A stretch of 64,000 nucleotides of DNA from Aporrectodea caliginosa (GCA_020284085.1 JACEVL010000033.1:367501-431500); one strand, 5' to 3'. Shown: positions 47,982-59,580, numbered from the stretch's first letter. The notes: generated by a model from the letters alone, not told the origin. Numbers and translations: made by a program.

Positions 47982-48250
47982 TTTTAGTCGAACTGTACAC
48001 CGAGCATAAGCACGTGCACTCGCTTTCTGACTGTTTCACATACAAAGTGAATTGAATTTCACTACACTTTCTGTTAGACTTGATTGATGGAGACATATGC
48101 ACGTCTGAAGGGCGCTTTTGTTATGTTGCATGTAAACTTTACACAGCAGGTATTGTTACAGACACAGTTTTTGTGTTAGACAGAGTATGAATTTCTTCTG
48201 TCCTGTAGTCTCGTCGACTAGCATTGTGTCAAGCTCAGTATACAGCATTC
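47982..48250. other. RanGAP1 3' flank, no further gene seen
   Basis: Sequence after the RanGAP1 stop. No clear AATAAA is visible close to the stop, and no segment resembling the RanGAP1 C-terminal domain was found here or up to 50 kb. Confidence 0.5.
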
Positions 48251-48251
48251 C

Positions 48252-48445
48252 TATACAGATGTCTTGTCATTTGTCATCGTTGTATCTAGATATCTTGTCA
48301 TTTGTCATCATAATATCTAGATGTCATTTGTCATCGTGCTATCTAGGTATCTTGCCATTTGTCATCTAGATATCTTGTCATTTGTCATCATAATATCTAG
48401 GTATCTTGTCATCTGTCATTGTACTATCTAGATTTCCTATCAATT
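48252..48445. repeat. Minisatellite, ATCTAGATATCTTGTCATTTGTC unit
   Basis: About six degenerate copies of TAGATATCTTGTCATTTGTCATC with variable spacers. Confidence 0.85.
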
Positions 48446-48800
48446 GTGCTGCTTGTGAATATCATTAACCACAGTTTTTGTGGTCTTTCGCAAATATTTT
48501 CTCCTAGTCGTTTTGAATAGCTTCAGAAAAGTTTACGTTGATCGCTGAGTTGATTCTTTGGTTGATTGTTCTTTAATAGGATCTTTGAGAATCGGCTCCT
48601 TAGGAGAATTCTTAATCAGAGGAACTACAGTTTGTTGTGGTCATTTGCAAATATTTTCTGCAAGTCGTTTTGAATTGTTCTTAAACTGTTTACGCTGATA
48701 GCTGCGCGGATTTATGGTTCTCGAGACCTCTGAGATTTGGTCTTTGATTCAGCTTGTTAAAATCATATTACTCTACTGTGCAAGTGCGGCAGACATGTGA
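48446..48800. repeat. Diverged tandem duplication, about 170 bp
   Basis: CACAGTTTTTGTGGTCTTTC with CAAATATTTTCTCCTAGTCG near 48470 is echoed by CAGTTTGTTGTGGTCATTTG with CAAATATTTTCTGCAAGTCG near 48628. The two copies are diverged. There is no coding content. Confidence 0.6.
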
Positions 48801-48804
48801 ACTG

Positions 48805-49021
48805 TGGGGCGCGGTGGTGTAGGGGTATGTTCCGTGCCTTACAGCCGGATGGTTGCGGGTTCAAATCCACCTCAAGCTGCCACGTAGGGACCCTGAGAAA
48901 GTCCTTCACTCGCAATTGCTCATGCGCTTCGGCGTGAAACTCTGATTCAGTGTCTGCGTTGTAGTTTGGGAGAGCCTCTGAGTAGAAATCTTGAAGGGGC
49001 GCTATAACAAGTGCTCATACA
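48805..49021 (+). mobile_element. tRNA-derived SINE, family A, full length
   Basis: The head is GGTGGTGTAGGGGTATGTTC with B box TGCGGGTTCAAATCCACC. The body is CCACGTAGGGACCCTGAGAA, AGTCCTTCACTCGCAATTGC and CGCTTCGGCGTGAAACTCTG. The tail is GGGGCGCTATAACAAGTGCTC. It is the best copy in the window and shows that the head, the GTAGGGACC body and the GGCGCTATA tail belong together. The body is partly shared with family B. Confidence 0.88.
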
Positions 49022-49815
49022 TTTACTGTACATACATACATACATGCATGGGAGGTATATGTTTGCATGTGTACACTTTTGCAATATTGACCTTTTTTGT
49101 ACATCTTATGTAAGTTGTTAAGTAAGGCTAAATACGTTTAATACTGCTTGTGTCTTTATTTAAAAATGTATCTTTATTTATTTAAAATGGTTCAGTCTGG
49201 AATGGCAATTATCTTGGGTTAGATTTTCTACCACCTCATGTTTGCAATTTTCCTACAGAGAACATCATTTGTTCTAAACTGAAAACTTGCCTCGTTCTGC
49301 CTAACCATGGATCCTAATGTTTGCCTGGCTTCAATGTGCTCTTCTGAACTTTGGGAGAAGGGCATTATCAAATTATAGTTGTATTGTATTAACTTGGTTG
49401 CTGTTGGAAAACATGAGAATGAAACCAGTTTCAGTATGGAATCGTTTACAGACCTCCGTTTCTAAAGAATGAAGCGAGGTCGTTAGTAAGTTACTGTATT
49501 GTAATTTTAAAGATCGACTAATAGATTTTCTCTGGTTCTTGTTAGGGAATTTTAAGCCATTCGAAGCACCTCTGTTTTTAACTGCTGCTCAGATATTCAC
49601 TTCATGACAAGATTTTAGGTTGATCATCTAACTGTTTTTTAATTTTTTGTAGCTCATATTTCTGGCTGCTTTTATCCTATCCCAACTTCTTTGTGTGAAC
49701 TGGTTTCCAAAATAATTTTTCTGTTTTTAGTCGTGTTGTTTTGCATATGAGCGTTTTGTTGAATAGGCTAATAGAATATTGGAAATTCAATTCTTTTGTT
49801 GTGTGACTTTTGTGA
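49022..49815. other. Non-coding DNA, possible dispersed repeat
   Basis: No gene is supported. CTTCAATGTGCTCTTCTGAACTTTGGGA near 49335 resembles GTGCACTTCTGAACTTTGGAATGA near 46780, so both may be pieces of one unrecognised repeat. Confidence 0.4.
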
Positions 49816-49819
49816 CAAG

Positions 49820-50148
49820 TCTAAGAGGAAACAGCTAAGTCTAAAAGGAATGAGCTAGGCCTAAGAGGAAACAGCTAAGTCTAAGAGGAAACAGCTAAGT
49901 CTAAAAGGAATGAGCTAGGCCTAAGAGGAAACAGCTAAGTCTAATAGGAAGCAGCTAAGTCTAAAAGGAATGAGCTAGGCCTAAGCGGAAGCAGCTAAGT
50001 CTAATAGGAAGCAGCTAAGTCTAAAAGGAATGAGCTAGGATGCCTAAGAGGAAGCAGCTAAGTCTAAGAGGTAGCAGAAAAGTCTAAGAAGAAGAAGCTA
50101 AGTCTAAGAGGAAACAGCTAAGTCTAAGAGGAAATAGCTACAGAGGCC
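49820..50148. repeat. 20-bp minisatellite in 40- to 60-bp higher-order pattern
   Basis: Units alternate between CTAAGTCTAAGAGGAAACAG and CTAAGTCTAAAAGGAATGAG with GCTAGGCCTAAGAGG joints. The array covers about 330 bp. Confidence 0.92.
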
Positions 50149-50290
50149 ATTTCCCCATGCCTGATCTCCCTTGGCCACTGGAAGTCACCCCAAATTGTAA
50201 GTCACTTCTTCACATTTTCGTGTGATGACGAAATTCGTCATTAACCGAATTTAGATCACAGTATACTTGACTAAGTTTTCCCTGTAGAGT

Positions 50291-50409
50291 GGCAAGTGAA
50301 ACCACAGGCTGCTCTGGATCACACTGGTTTTGTCAGAGTTCTGCAAATGAATCAACCGGTAGAACTGTCAGTCGATATACATTCTGACCGTCCGATGGGC
50401 GCTCAGTAG
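50291..50409 (+). CDS. Candidate terminal coding exon of an unrecognised gene
   Basis: A strong acceptor (CTAAGTTTTCCCTGTAG) precedes an open stretch reading WQVKPQAALDHTGFVRVLQM, then NQPVELSVDIHSDRPMGAQ and a stop at 50407-50409. Composition and splice context look more exon-like than the surroundings. I do not recognise the protein, and no convincing upstream exon was found: the sequence at 50150-50198 before GTAAGT is a weak candidate. It may be a repeat fragment instead. Confidence 0.25.
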
Positions 50410-51184
50410 TTAGGAGAAGTCGTCGATACCGGATCGTGCGCACGAATTAAACAGCCTGCATTTAATAAATCTCGAACTGAGGCCATAACAAAGAAACCTA
50501 GATCGTGGAGATCGCTTCCTGTTCTTGGTCTCGAAGCCCAATCGAGAGAGAAATGACTGCAGACAGGAGTCATTGGCTTCCAGAACACGACCACGATAAT
50601 AAGGACATATACAAGGCGTCTGCATATCGCCGCCGCCGTACTTTGAATTACAGATTTTGCGACATCTTAACCTGACGTTGGTAGTGGACGGTGGTTTTAC
50701 GGCCGGGCGATAGGCACCGACCGAGTGGCCGCCGGGTGGAGGCAGCTGGACGGACGGACGGCCGTGGATCGAGCGACAGGGGCCATTAAACGCGGTGGCG
50801 GTGGTGGTCGGTCGGTCGGATCGATGGCGGAGAATCTATTTCGTATTTCCGAGACTACGAACCGTACGTCATCTGTGCGAAAAAAAATTGTTAGAAGACC
50901 TTTTCTACTGGACGGTGATCGAAATGAGACCATCTGTATAGCGAATTCCACTGTGGACGGTCAAAACCTCCGGCTCAATTGAAGAGATTGCGCCAATTCG
51001 CCAAAGTTACAATGAAGATTTTGTCAAATTGGTACTCATCGCGTCCCTCCCGGCACGCCTACGGCGGACTCGCGTAACAGGAATGTTGACTTCACGACAG
51101 ACAAACAGACCGACATTTCTCTGTTATTATATTATATTATTTATATTTATTATTTATTTAGTTTTATTATTATTATTTTTTTTT

Positions 51185-51553
51185 CGCCCGAGGTAGAAAG
51201 AATCCATCAGGCTCTAAGAACTAAGCATAGTTGTGTTTTACGGGTTCTCGTCTCCATCGTGTTGCATAAAGGAGCCCCTAAAGGCCGCGGCGTTAAAGCG
51301 CTGCATGCCGACGGACAATCGCTGGAACAGGTGAGTCGTCACGCGGGGGTCCCCCGTTGCCTCCGTCATCCGACGGCCTAGGCTAGCTCCTGCAAGAACT
51401 CTCGTCCTGTGCGGTTAATGGGGCCCAATGATGCTATAGCCACCGGGACAAACTCGTGTGTCGCGGGCAAGGAAGAGTATTATTTTGCTGAGTTTGCGTT
51501 CTGCAGCATGTTCTGCCGTACCTCCCCTCAAGGGCCGTCATCGATGCCGTCAG

Positions 51554-51556
<3 letters not shown>
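51185..51556 (-). pseudogene. LINE ORF2 C-terminus, second LINE group
   Basis: On the minus strand, fragments read VAIASLGPINRTGREFLQEL, then TEATGDPRVTTHLFQRLSVG MQRFNAAAFRGSF and a stop. This is the ending of a reverse-transcriptase ORF of the type (LGP...FL.ELG.R....GD.....L.QRLS...QR.N) seen in marine invertebrate LINEs. Frameshifts and a stop interrupt it. The 3' UTR ends with CTACCTCGGGCGAAAAAAAATAATAAT. Two plus-strand relatives lie at 54783 and 55078. Confidence 0.7.
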
Positions 51557-51635
<79 letters not shown>

Positions 51636-51720
51636 GTATTATTAGTATTAGCAAAGATGTTAGAGCCGTAGGCTTATTAGTAGTATTATTATTAGTATTA
51701 TTATTATTATTATAAGAAAG
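51557..51720. repeat. (ATT)n microsatellite
   Basis: An uninterrupted ATT run at about 51556-51626, with interrupted ATTAGT/ATT continuation to 51715. Confidence 0.98.
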
Positions 51721-51959
51721 TGAACAATTTATTATTGTAAGAAATTTTCATTCCTCCCCAGTTAAAACCTGACAATTCAATCCCTGCGCAGTAGCATGGT
51801 TAATAATTAGGACGTTATCTGGCGATTGTAATTTCCAGTTTTAACGACAGCAGCTGCTTTTGGCCGCCAGAGTCGACCTTACCATGATACGTGTGACGAT
51901 GTATTGGTTTACGGCAGAGATCTTGTATTGTGTCAAGTGCAGTTAACATATGGGAAAGG

Positions 51960-52470
51960 GAATACGTTTTAAAGGTGTTTACTGTGGTTTAAACTCGTAG
52001 GAGTAGTCCGTAGTATATCCAGTGTTTCAACGACATTTTAATTCGGTTGTCATGGACTATAACTTCAACGTTACCCTTGCCTTTATTACTAATTTATTAT
52101 TCACGATTAGCAGTTATAATAGCGACTGCTTAATAATTACAATTTATAGTTGGAAAATTGACTTTTGGCGCAGATGTGTGATGTGTGATGCATACAATTT
52201 TTTTTTATTCCGTAGTTTAACGTCATCATATGACATCAAAGGCCGTTGACGACAATTCAAAATTATGTACAATACAGTTGAAACAAAATTGATAGAGTTA
52301 AACTTTTAAAGGCATCTAAACAGTTCTTTACAATGCCACTAAGATGCATACAATTGAGCGCAAGTGCAGTTAAAAAGAGAAAGGGAACACGTTTTAAAGG
52401 TGTTTACTGCGGTTAAAAACTGGTTTGTAGTAGGCCTCTATCCAGCGTTTTTGGCCCTGTGCTGAAATAT
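51960..52470. repeat. Diverged direct duplication
   Basis: AAGTGCAGTTAACATATGGGAAAGGGAATACGTTTTAAAGGTGTTTACTG near 51936 recurs as AAGTGCAGTTAAAAAGAGAAAGGGAACACGTTTTAAAGGTGTTTACTG near 52360, followed in both cases by a TAGT..TATCCAG segment. No gene is evident. Confidence 0.7.
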
Positions 52471-52752
52471 TTGTGAGACGTGACGTTATTTTGGTTTGAA
52501 GCAATTTCAAGCAACGATAATTAGGCCTAACTATCGCAAAGCTATAATAGACGCCTTCAAGTTAGCTTACTTAATTGCTGTTTTACGTCGCATATATTGG
52601 TGACGTCATCCATCTTGTTGTAGTTTTATGAACACAATAATATTTATGACTTGGCAATTTTTTAAATAAAAGTATGCCGTGATTTTTCAACTTTTGAGTT
52701 TTGACCATGATTTTCGTCTATCCCTATAATTATTATAGGCGTATAGGCTAAT

Positions 52753-52896
52753 CAGTAGTGTAGTCCTAAAAAATGAAGTGGAGGAACGCCTGTATATTGA
52801 AGTAAGCAAAAAGTGCCATCTTGCAAGAATTTTACATAGTGTGAGAAAAAAAGTGGGGGAACGGCGTTCCCCACGTTCCCCCCCACTACACCACTG
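52753..52896. mobile_element. hAT-type MITE, 144 bp
   Basis: The left end is CAGTAGTGTAGTCC and the right end reads inward CAGTGGTGTAGTGG. Flanking octamers AGGCTAAT and CGTATAAT match at 5 of 8 bases. The interior holds the hairpin GGGGAACGGCGTTCCCC. Old and non-coding. Confidence 0.65.
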
Positions 52897-53379
52897 CGTA
52901 TAATCACAGAAAGAGAGAGGGGTATGTTCACCATCCCTCTGCGTGGGCAAAGTTGCGGCCTTGGATACAAGAAACCAGTACGAAGAGCAGGTATAGGCCT
53001 ACGAGGCAAAAAGCCAACGATGAGATCGATATGAATTAAAAGCGAAAGGCAAAACACGTTGGACAAAACGCGGCAATGGAGGAGGGTTCCCCGTCAGTGT
53101 GTGTAATCATGATGGAAGCTGGATGGCGTTGGTGGAAAGTGTGTGGACTCTATTGACAGGGCAAACACGCTGCATGGCCGCTCGGTGATTCATACCGACG
53201 TCCTATATCTATAAATTGAAGATTATGTGCACACATATGCGCTGGCTGGCTGGATGGATGCATAAGCCGACATAATCAAACGCCGGTTTATTGAGCAATA
53301 TTAACCTAAAATGCATAATTTGTGATTATGTTAATCACTACTAAAGGCATCAATTTCTGTATGTGTGTAAGTATGTATG

Positions 53380-53755
53380 TATGCAGGCATGCATATAGGC
53401 ACGTACGCAGGTAGGCCTATGTATGTATGTATGTATGTAGGCCTATGTATGTATGTAAGTAAGTAAGTAAGTAAGTATTTCCTTTATTGAATGTATGTAT
53501 ATGTATGCATGTATGTATGTATGTATGTATGTATGTATGTATGTATGTATGTATGTATGTATGTATGCATATAGGCCTATGTATGCATCCATGTATATAT
53601 GCAGTGTAGGCCTATGCATGTATGTATGTATGTATGTATGTACGTACGTACGTATGTATGTATGTATGTATGTATGTATGTATGTATGTATGTATGTATG
53701 TATGTATGTATGTATGTATGTATGTATGTATGTATGTATGTACATGTACATACAT
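53380..53755. repeat. (ATGT)n microsatellite
   Basis: Long ATGT runs at about 53506-53570 and 53618-53742, with interruptions ATGCATATAGGCC and ACGTACGTACGT. A TTAC-tail retroposon end, inverted, at 53457-53490 may have seeded the array. Open frames of Met, Tyr, Val and Cys, or Tyr, Ile, His and Thr, are artefacts. Confidence 0.97.
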
Positions 53756-54516
53756 AGCATACATACACGCAATTCATCCATGTACGCCTTAAAATCGATC
53801 ACCCTCAATTACGGTTCTACGTATCATCCTATTGTACGTCACATAAGAAACCGCCATAATATACTCTCCGTCATAATCTATAGGCCTACCTTCCATTCAA
53901 TTTCAACATGCTACGGTCTTCTGCGCTAATGCAATGGAGACGTTGCAGCCCAACTGACTGTGCGGCGTCTTCCATGGCCAAACATCGTGTGTAGAATACG
54001 AAGCTATATATAGCTGCAATATACGTCACGCGACACAGATACCCGGATATGCCCGTAATTGCAATCTATTATTGTAGCGCCTCAACGAGAAACTAAATAC
54101 ACTGGGGTCTACATACTAGGAAGACATACATATAATATCTGTATACAAATTATACGAGGCGGCTATTTTTAGCTGTAATGTATACGATATATGATATTAT
54201 ACGATGCAGATCTATTATATACCGGGAATGATCCGTGGTAAAAAGAAAGCGATGATGCCTATCGTTCGTGTCGTAAAGAACAAAGAACTCCCTTCAACTC
54301 AGCTCAGGACTGATGTAGACAGGTATTTCTATGGCCTTGTGGACAGCGCTTCTGTAACGACAGGCGCTATATAACTATTAGGATAAACATAGTCCACATA
54401 GGGTCTACATAAATTATATATATATAAATATATAATATATAAAGAAGTATTGGAGAGACTATACTTGGCCTATATAAATGGCGCGTATTAATTGTGCATA
54501 AAAGCCCATAATGGTG

Positions 54517-54769
<253 letters not shown>

Positions 54770-54782
54770 ACTTCATTCCAGT

Positions 54783-55078
54783 AGCATTGGAAACCATGGG
54801 TCCCATCAATGCCCAGGGCAGGGAGTTCCTATCAGAACTAGGTCGGCGTTTGACCATTGTTTCGGGGGAACCGCAGGAGACAGCACGCTTGTTTCAGCGT
54901 CTTTCTATTTGCACGCAGCGGTTTAATGCTGTTGCATTTCGAAGCACCTTTTTGCAATTGACCGGTGAGGATGACCGCTAACTCCAGAACGAAAACGCTC
55001 TTCATATAGTTTCTAAAGCCTGAGGGATCATATATACCTCGGGCAAAAAAAAAAAAAAAAAAAAAATAATAATAATAA
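54783..55078 (+). pseudogene. LINE ORF2 C-terminus with poly(A)/AAT tail
   Basis: The plus strand reads ETMGPINAQGREFLSELGRR, then SGEPQETARLFQRLSICTQR FNAVAFRSTF and a stop at 54979-54981. The 3' UTR ends CCTGAGGGATCATATATACC TCGGGC followed by A(22) and AAT repeats. It is an intact C-terminal open frame of the same family as 51185, but strongly 5'-truncated. Confidence 0.75.
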
Positions 55079-55290
55079 TCCAACGTTTTAACGCCATCGC
55101 CTTCCTAGGCACCTTTTTGCCGCCTGATCTTGACGAGGTCTAGCCTTCCCAGAATGCATTTTTGTATCTCCGGATAATTTTTTAATTCCTGAGGGATCTG
55201 AGGTGCCTCGGGTTAAAAAATAATAATAATAATAAATAATGATAAATAACAATAATAATAACAACAATAAAAATAAAAATACCAGCAATA
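55079..55290 (+). pseudogene. LINE ORF2 C-terminus, second tandem copy
   Basis: RFNAIAFLGTFLPPDLDEV-like frame (first Arg implied by context), a stop, then CCTGAGGGATCTGAGGTGCC TCGGGTT and an AAT tail. It inserted into, or duplicated from, the tail of the copy at 54783. Confidence 0.7.
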
Positions 55291-55309
55291 GTCATAGTAA
55301 TAGTAAAAG

Positions 55310-55395
55310 AAATAGTAATAATAAGACGATTTATATAGCGCCATTGCAAAGCCGAGGCCAAAGAAAAAGGCGCTGTACATGATCTTTAGCGTTAT
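55310..55395 (-). mobile_element. SINE/LINE tail, inverted
   Basis: The reverse strand reads GTACAGCGCCTTTTTCTTTG, then AATGGCGCTATATAAATCGT and an ATT tail. Confidence 0.6.
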
Positions 55396-55841
55396 TATTG
55401 CATAGTGGTGTTACAGAAGTTCTCAGCTCATATCAGATCATTGATCTGGAGTGGGATCAGATCTGGAGTGAACGCAAGGAATCTGACTGAGGGGCCATGG
55501 AACAGATTTTCAAGACGTTTAGGCCTACACTTTACAGCCACTGGCTAATATCTGATGTCTTCGACTGCAGCTAAATTGTATTACCATGGCGACAAATTAA
55601 ATTTCGTTCATTTCGATATGTGGGGGTTACAGAGTGCACGCATGCGCGGAATTAATAAATTTTGCGTTCTGAAGAGTCATGTCTAGTAAGGTTAGACACC
55701 GTTGTTGTGGTCGCACCGATCGACAAGATGTTTATTTTGCGGCGCATCTCGTAAACTTTTGACCTTGATGAACTTCAGCAAAAAAGATATATAGACATAC
55801 ATGTATACTCACACATATGTATATATACACGCGTACAAATA
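55396..55841. other. No gene seen
   Basis: Mixed non-coding DNA with a short ATCAGATCATTGATCTGGAGTG palindromic patch near 55430 and ACATA-type repeats at 55790-55849. Confidence 0.5.
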
Positions 55842-55849
55842 TACACATA

Positions 55850-56096
55850 CAGGGCCGGATTAAGACTTTCGGGGGCCCTAAGCCAAGGGCCGGGTTAAGA
55901 CATTAACCGGAAAGCCATGCAAACATTTACTTTGAAAAATTTCTAATGACCTTTTTTTTGCTTTTCCGTCTTTTTTCAGAAGAAAAATTTGACAATGTAC
56001 CATCTGATTTTTATATTTCCTGACAGTTGGGGGCCCTCAAAACGTTGTGGGGCCCTAAGCCATGGCTTATTTCCCTTATAGGTTAATCCGGCTCTG
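55850..56096. mobile_element. hAT-type MITE, 247 bp, perfect 8-bp TSD
   Basis: The left end is CAGGGCCGGATTAAG and the right end reads inward CAGAGCCGGATTAACC. TACACATA is duplicated at 55842-55849 and 56097-56104. GGGGGCCCTAAGCC occurs near both ends. Non-coding. Confidence 0.92.
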
Positions 56097-56146
56097 TACA
56101 CATACATAGACAGACATATATACTTACATACAAACACACATTTATG

Positions 56147-56763
56147 CAGTGTGATTCTCCTTAGGGATTTTATTTTAGTTATAGTTACAGTTATAGTTAA
56201 TGGTTTTTTATTTTAGTTATAGTTATAGTTATAGTTAGTATTATGTTTTAGTTATAGTTATAGTTATAGTTAATGGATTTTTATTTTAGTTATAGTTATA
56301 GTTATAGTTAGTATTATGTTTTAGTTATAGTTATAGTTATAGTTAATGGATTTTTATTTTAGTTAATTTTAGTTAGTACCTATAGTTACAATAATTAAGG
56401 CTATAAGCAAAATTGTGCGTATTAACATGCTGTTTCACAATTTACTCAGAGCTTTGAAGCCTTTGAAGCATGGGTGCATTCAGCTTCATGAATACACGAA
56501 TTTCCAAAGTAACTGACAAATTTCATAATAAAAATATCGCCTTTTTCGTTCTCATTTATGTCGAATCGTCCATATTGCACCTCCTATTTTTATTTTTTGC
56601 AATAACGAAACTAAAGATGAATTTTCGTTAGTGTTATTTTCGTTATAGTTATAGTTATAGTTAATGATATTTTTAGTTATAGTTATAGTTATCGTTAACG
56701 AAATCATTTTATTTTCGTTAACGAACATTTTCGTTATCGTTATCGTTAACGAGAATCACACTG
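56147..56763. mobile_element. hAT-type MITE of the CAGTGT family, 617 bp, perfect 8-bp TSD
   Basis: The ends CAGTGTGATTCTC and GAGAATCACACTG are exact inverses, and CATTTATG is duplicated at 56139-56146 and 56764-56771. The interior is TTATAGTTATAGTTATAGTT arrays and CGTTAACGAAAATCG motifs, as in the subterminal parts of the 28631-29535 element. This is the probable MITE of that hAT family. Confidence 0.93.
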
Positions 56764-56874
56764 CATTTATGCGTACATATAGATACAGATATGCACGCAT
56801 TCATAGACACCTACGCAGACTAACAAAGAGACTAACTGACAGAGTCGCGGACGAACGGATATAGAGAGACAGTC

Positions 56875-57290
56875 AAAGAGAAGAGTATACAGAGAGATGG
56901 ACTGAGAGAGAGAGAGACAGAGAGACAGAGACAGATAGACAGAGACAGAGGCAGAGACAGAGACAGAGAGACGGAGACAAAGAGAGTCAGAGAGACAGAG
57001 ACAGAAAGAAAGACAGATAGAGGCCAAATAAAGACTGACTTACAATGAAACGGACGCACGCACAGAAGAGAGAGAGACATTAAAAGAGAAGAACGGACAT
57101 GTAGAAAGACGATCAAAGAGACGCCGACGGACAGCCAGAAGGACAAACAGAACAGACAGGAAGAGGGGCAGAGACAGAGACACAGACACAGACACAGACA
57201 CAAACAGAGACAGAGACAGCGACAGAGACAGACAAACAGACAGACAGAGACAGCGACAGAGACAGAGACAGAGACTGAGAGGAGCACGTG
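56875..57290. repeat. (GACAGA)n purine-rich microsatellite
   Basis: Long GACAGA and GAGACA runs with many interruptions. Ser/Leu/Cys/Val frames on the minus strand are artefacts of this composition. Confidence 0.9.
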
Positions 57291-58140
57291 GACAGACGGC
57301 GGTGCAGAGACGGTCAGAGACGGTCAGAGGACCGACATCGGTCGGGTGTCGTCGTCGTATCGATCGACGGGCAGCAGCGGTGGCCGAGTCAACCAATCGA
57401 TGGTGGACGACGGGAGTTCCTCCTCGTTCCACCGCCGTCTCTCTCCGGCGGACGGGACTCTGACGCCACGCAGGCCACCGCTCGCCCGTCCGCCCGTCCA
57501 CCCGCCCGTCCGCCCTGCCAGCCTGCCCGCCCGGTCGGCCCCGGCTGCTGCGTGATTTAGCCGCCGACGTCGTAGCCGCGTTGGCGTCTGCGGCACCTTG
57601 GGTATACACTGGTTGGCCAAGCAACGCAAGCAGCAGAGACAGAGAGAGACGGAGAGAGAGGAGGACGAACACAGAGAGACAGAAAGGCAGACATAAGGAA
57701 GGAGAGATAGAGCGACCATAGAACAGACACAGGAAGGGAATAGATAGAGGGACAATAGGACAGACAGCAACAGTTATAGCATCATGATCATCATCATCCA
57801 CCACCACCAGCTGTTGAGAACGATGGACGGCAACAACGGACGACTGTTAGTAGGAAGACCCTGCGCAACGACGTAAGCCGAGCAGTTGAAGAGCGAGGAG
57901 GTGGACGACGACGAGGAGGAGGAAGAGGATGATGACGACGACGAGGAGGAGAAGGTAGACGACGACGACGACGTCGCGCATGAACTTAGACGAATCCCCG
58001 GACGGCCTAATTCCGCGCATGCGCTTAAACGGTCGATACGTAAATCATGAACCGAGGGAAAGAAGAAGAAAGAAGAAGAACGGAGACGCCATCTGTTGGT
58101 GAAGCGACGAGCGACGAGCATCAGCGTCAAACGACAAGAG
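57291..58140. other. CG-rich stretch, possible CpG-island promoter
   Basis: CG dinucleotides are dense from about 57290 to 58010, in contrast to the A+T-rich surroundings. Tracts include CGTCCGCCCGTCCACCCGCC and GACGACGACGACGTCGCG. No coding exon can be supported on either strand. It could be a promoter or 5' UTR for a gene to the right, or simply a CG-rich repeat. Confidence 0.35.
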
Positions 58141-58199
58141 TTCCTCTGTTGAGACCGGGCGATTAATTACATATACAGGGAATTCTGAGACCTCTGCTG

Positions 58200-58540
58200 C
58201 ACTGGCAGTATACGTCTTCAAGACTTAGAAGCTGTCGCCAGACTGTCTCGGTGCCATTGTCTGCGACCGGTGCCGTGGTCTTGGAGCGGTGCCATAGTCT
58301 TTGAGTCGTGTCTTTGTCTGCGAAATGGTGCCAGAGTTTTTGTCAGTTGTCGCTGTACTAAGATGATGTCGTTGCCTGAACGGTGCCATTGTTTGAGAGT
58401 GGTGTTCTAGGTTTTAGAGGGCGGAATGTGGTCAGTGTCTTAGAATAGTGGCAGTGTCGAGATTGGTGCCAAAGTCTTGGACTGTGTGGTGCGATTGTCT
58501 GAAAGAGCCGTCATCATCTAGTCTGCTAGTCAGAGTTCAG
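58200..58540. repeat. Degenerate repeat, GGTGCCATAGTCT unit
   Basis: About ten loosely spaced copies of GTGCCATTGTCTGnG, GTGCCATAGTCTTTGAG and related words. A decayed minisatellite of about 30-bp period is the simplest reading. Confidence 0.6.
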
Positions 58541-58719
58541 AACTGTCTCCACAGGTCAGTCTCAATCATTCCTAATCTATTTAATTAATTAATTAAACAA
58601 TTAACAATCCTTAATTCGTGTTAATTAGCAAATAATTAACAATACTCCCATTTAACTTAATCCTCTGTTGACGGAAAGAATGGCTGCCGGCCTCAATGAG
58701 GCAAGGTAATGAAAGTTGA

Positions 58720-58870
58720 AACAGATTAGATGAAGCTATAGGTAAACCAAGGAAAGGTAAAAAAGGTAAGGTTAGGTTCGAAAAGGTAAGGTGATATGAT
58801 TATCTAAAGTAAAGTGGTAAGGAAAGGTAAAGTGGCTTAGTAACTTGGTAAGGTAAGAAATACAATTATT
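58720..58870. repeat. GGTAAGGAAAGGTAA short repeats
   Basis: Irregular GGTAAGG and AAAGGTAA words. They resemble the words of the 60-bp array at 19832 but have no fixed period. Confidence 0.5.
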
Positions 58871-59002
58871 TATTTAATTAATCAATTTACAAAAGTTTGC
58901 AATGATCGATTAGAATTAAAAAAATTCCAAAGGATTCAAAAACTAGAAACAATCTGTCTATTTACCTTTCTATCTGTCTATATGTCAATCTGTAAAACTG
59001 TC

Positions 59003-59157
59003 AGTGTCAGTCAGTCAGTCAGTCAGTCAGTCAGTCAGTCAGTCAGTCAGTCAGTCAGTCAGTCAGTCAGTCAGTCAGTCAGTCAGTCAGTCAGTCAGTC
59101 AGTCAGTCAGTCAGTCAGTCAGTCAGTCAGTCAGTCAGTCAGTCAGTCAGTCAGTCA

Positions 59158-59192
<35 letters not shown>

Positions 59193-59580
59193 ATGTATCC
59201 ATCCATCCATCCATCCATCCATCCATCCATCCATCCATCCATCCATCCATCCATCCATCCATCATCCATCCATCCATCCATCCATCCATCCATCCATCCA
59301 TCCATCCATCCATCCATCCATCCATCCATCCATCCATCCATCCATCCATCCATCCATCCATCCATCCATCCATCCATCCATCCATCCATCCATCCATCCA
59401 TCCATCCATCCATCCATCCATCCATCCATCCATCCATCCATCCATCCATCCATCCATCCATCCATCCATCCATCCATCCATCCATCCATCCATCCATCCA
59501 TCCATCCATCCATCCATCCATCATCCATCCATCCATCCATCCACCATCCACCATCCATCCATCCATCCATCCATCTACCA
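59003..59580. repeat. Compound tetranucleotide array (GTCA)n-(GTCT)n-(ATCC)n
   Basis: GTCA from 59003 to about 59160, then GTCT to about 59190, then ATCC from about 59196 to 59575, interrupted by a few CATCATCC and CCACCATCC phase slips. The SVSQ, HPSI and DGWM frames of 100 to 300 codons are artefacts. Confidence 0.99.

Noticed and set aside
50697..50982. 84- and 85-codon frames on opposite strands
   Set aside because: They overlap in CG-rich DNA, with no recognisable domain and no reason to prefer one strand.
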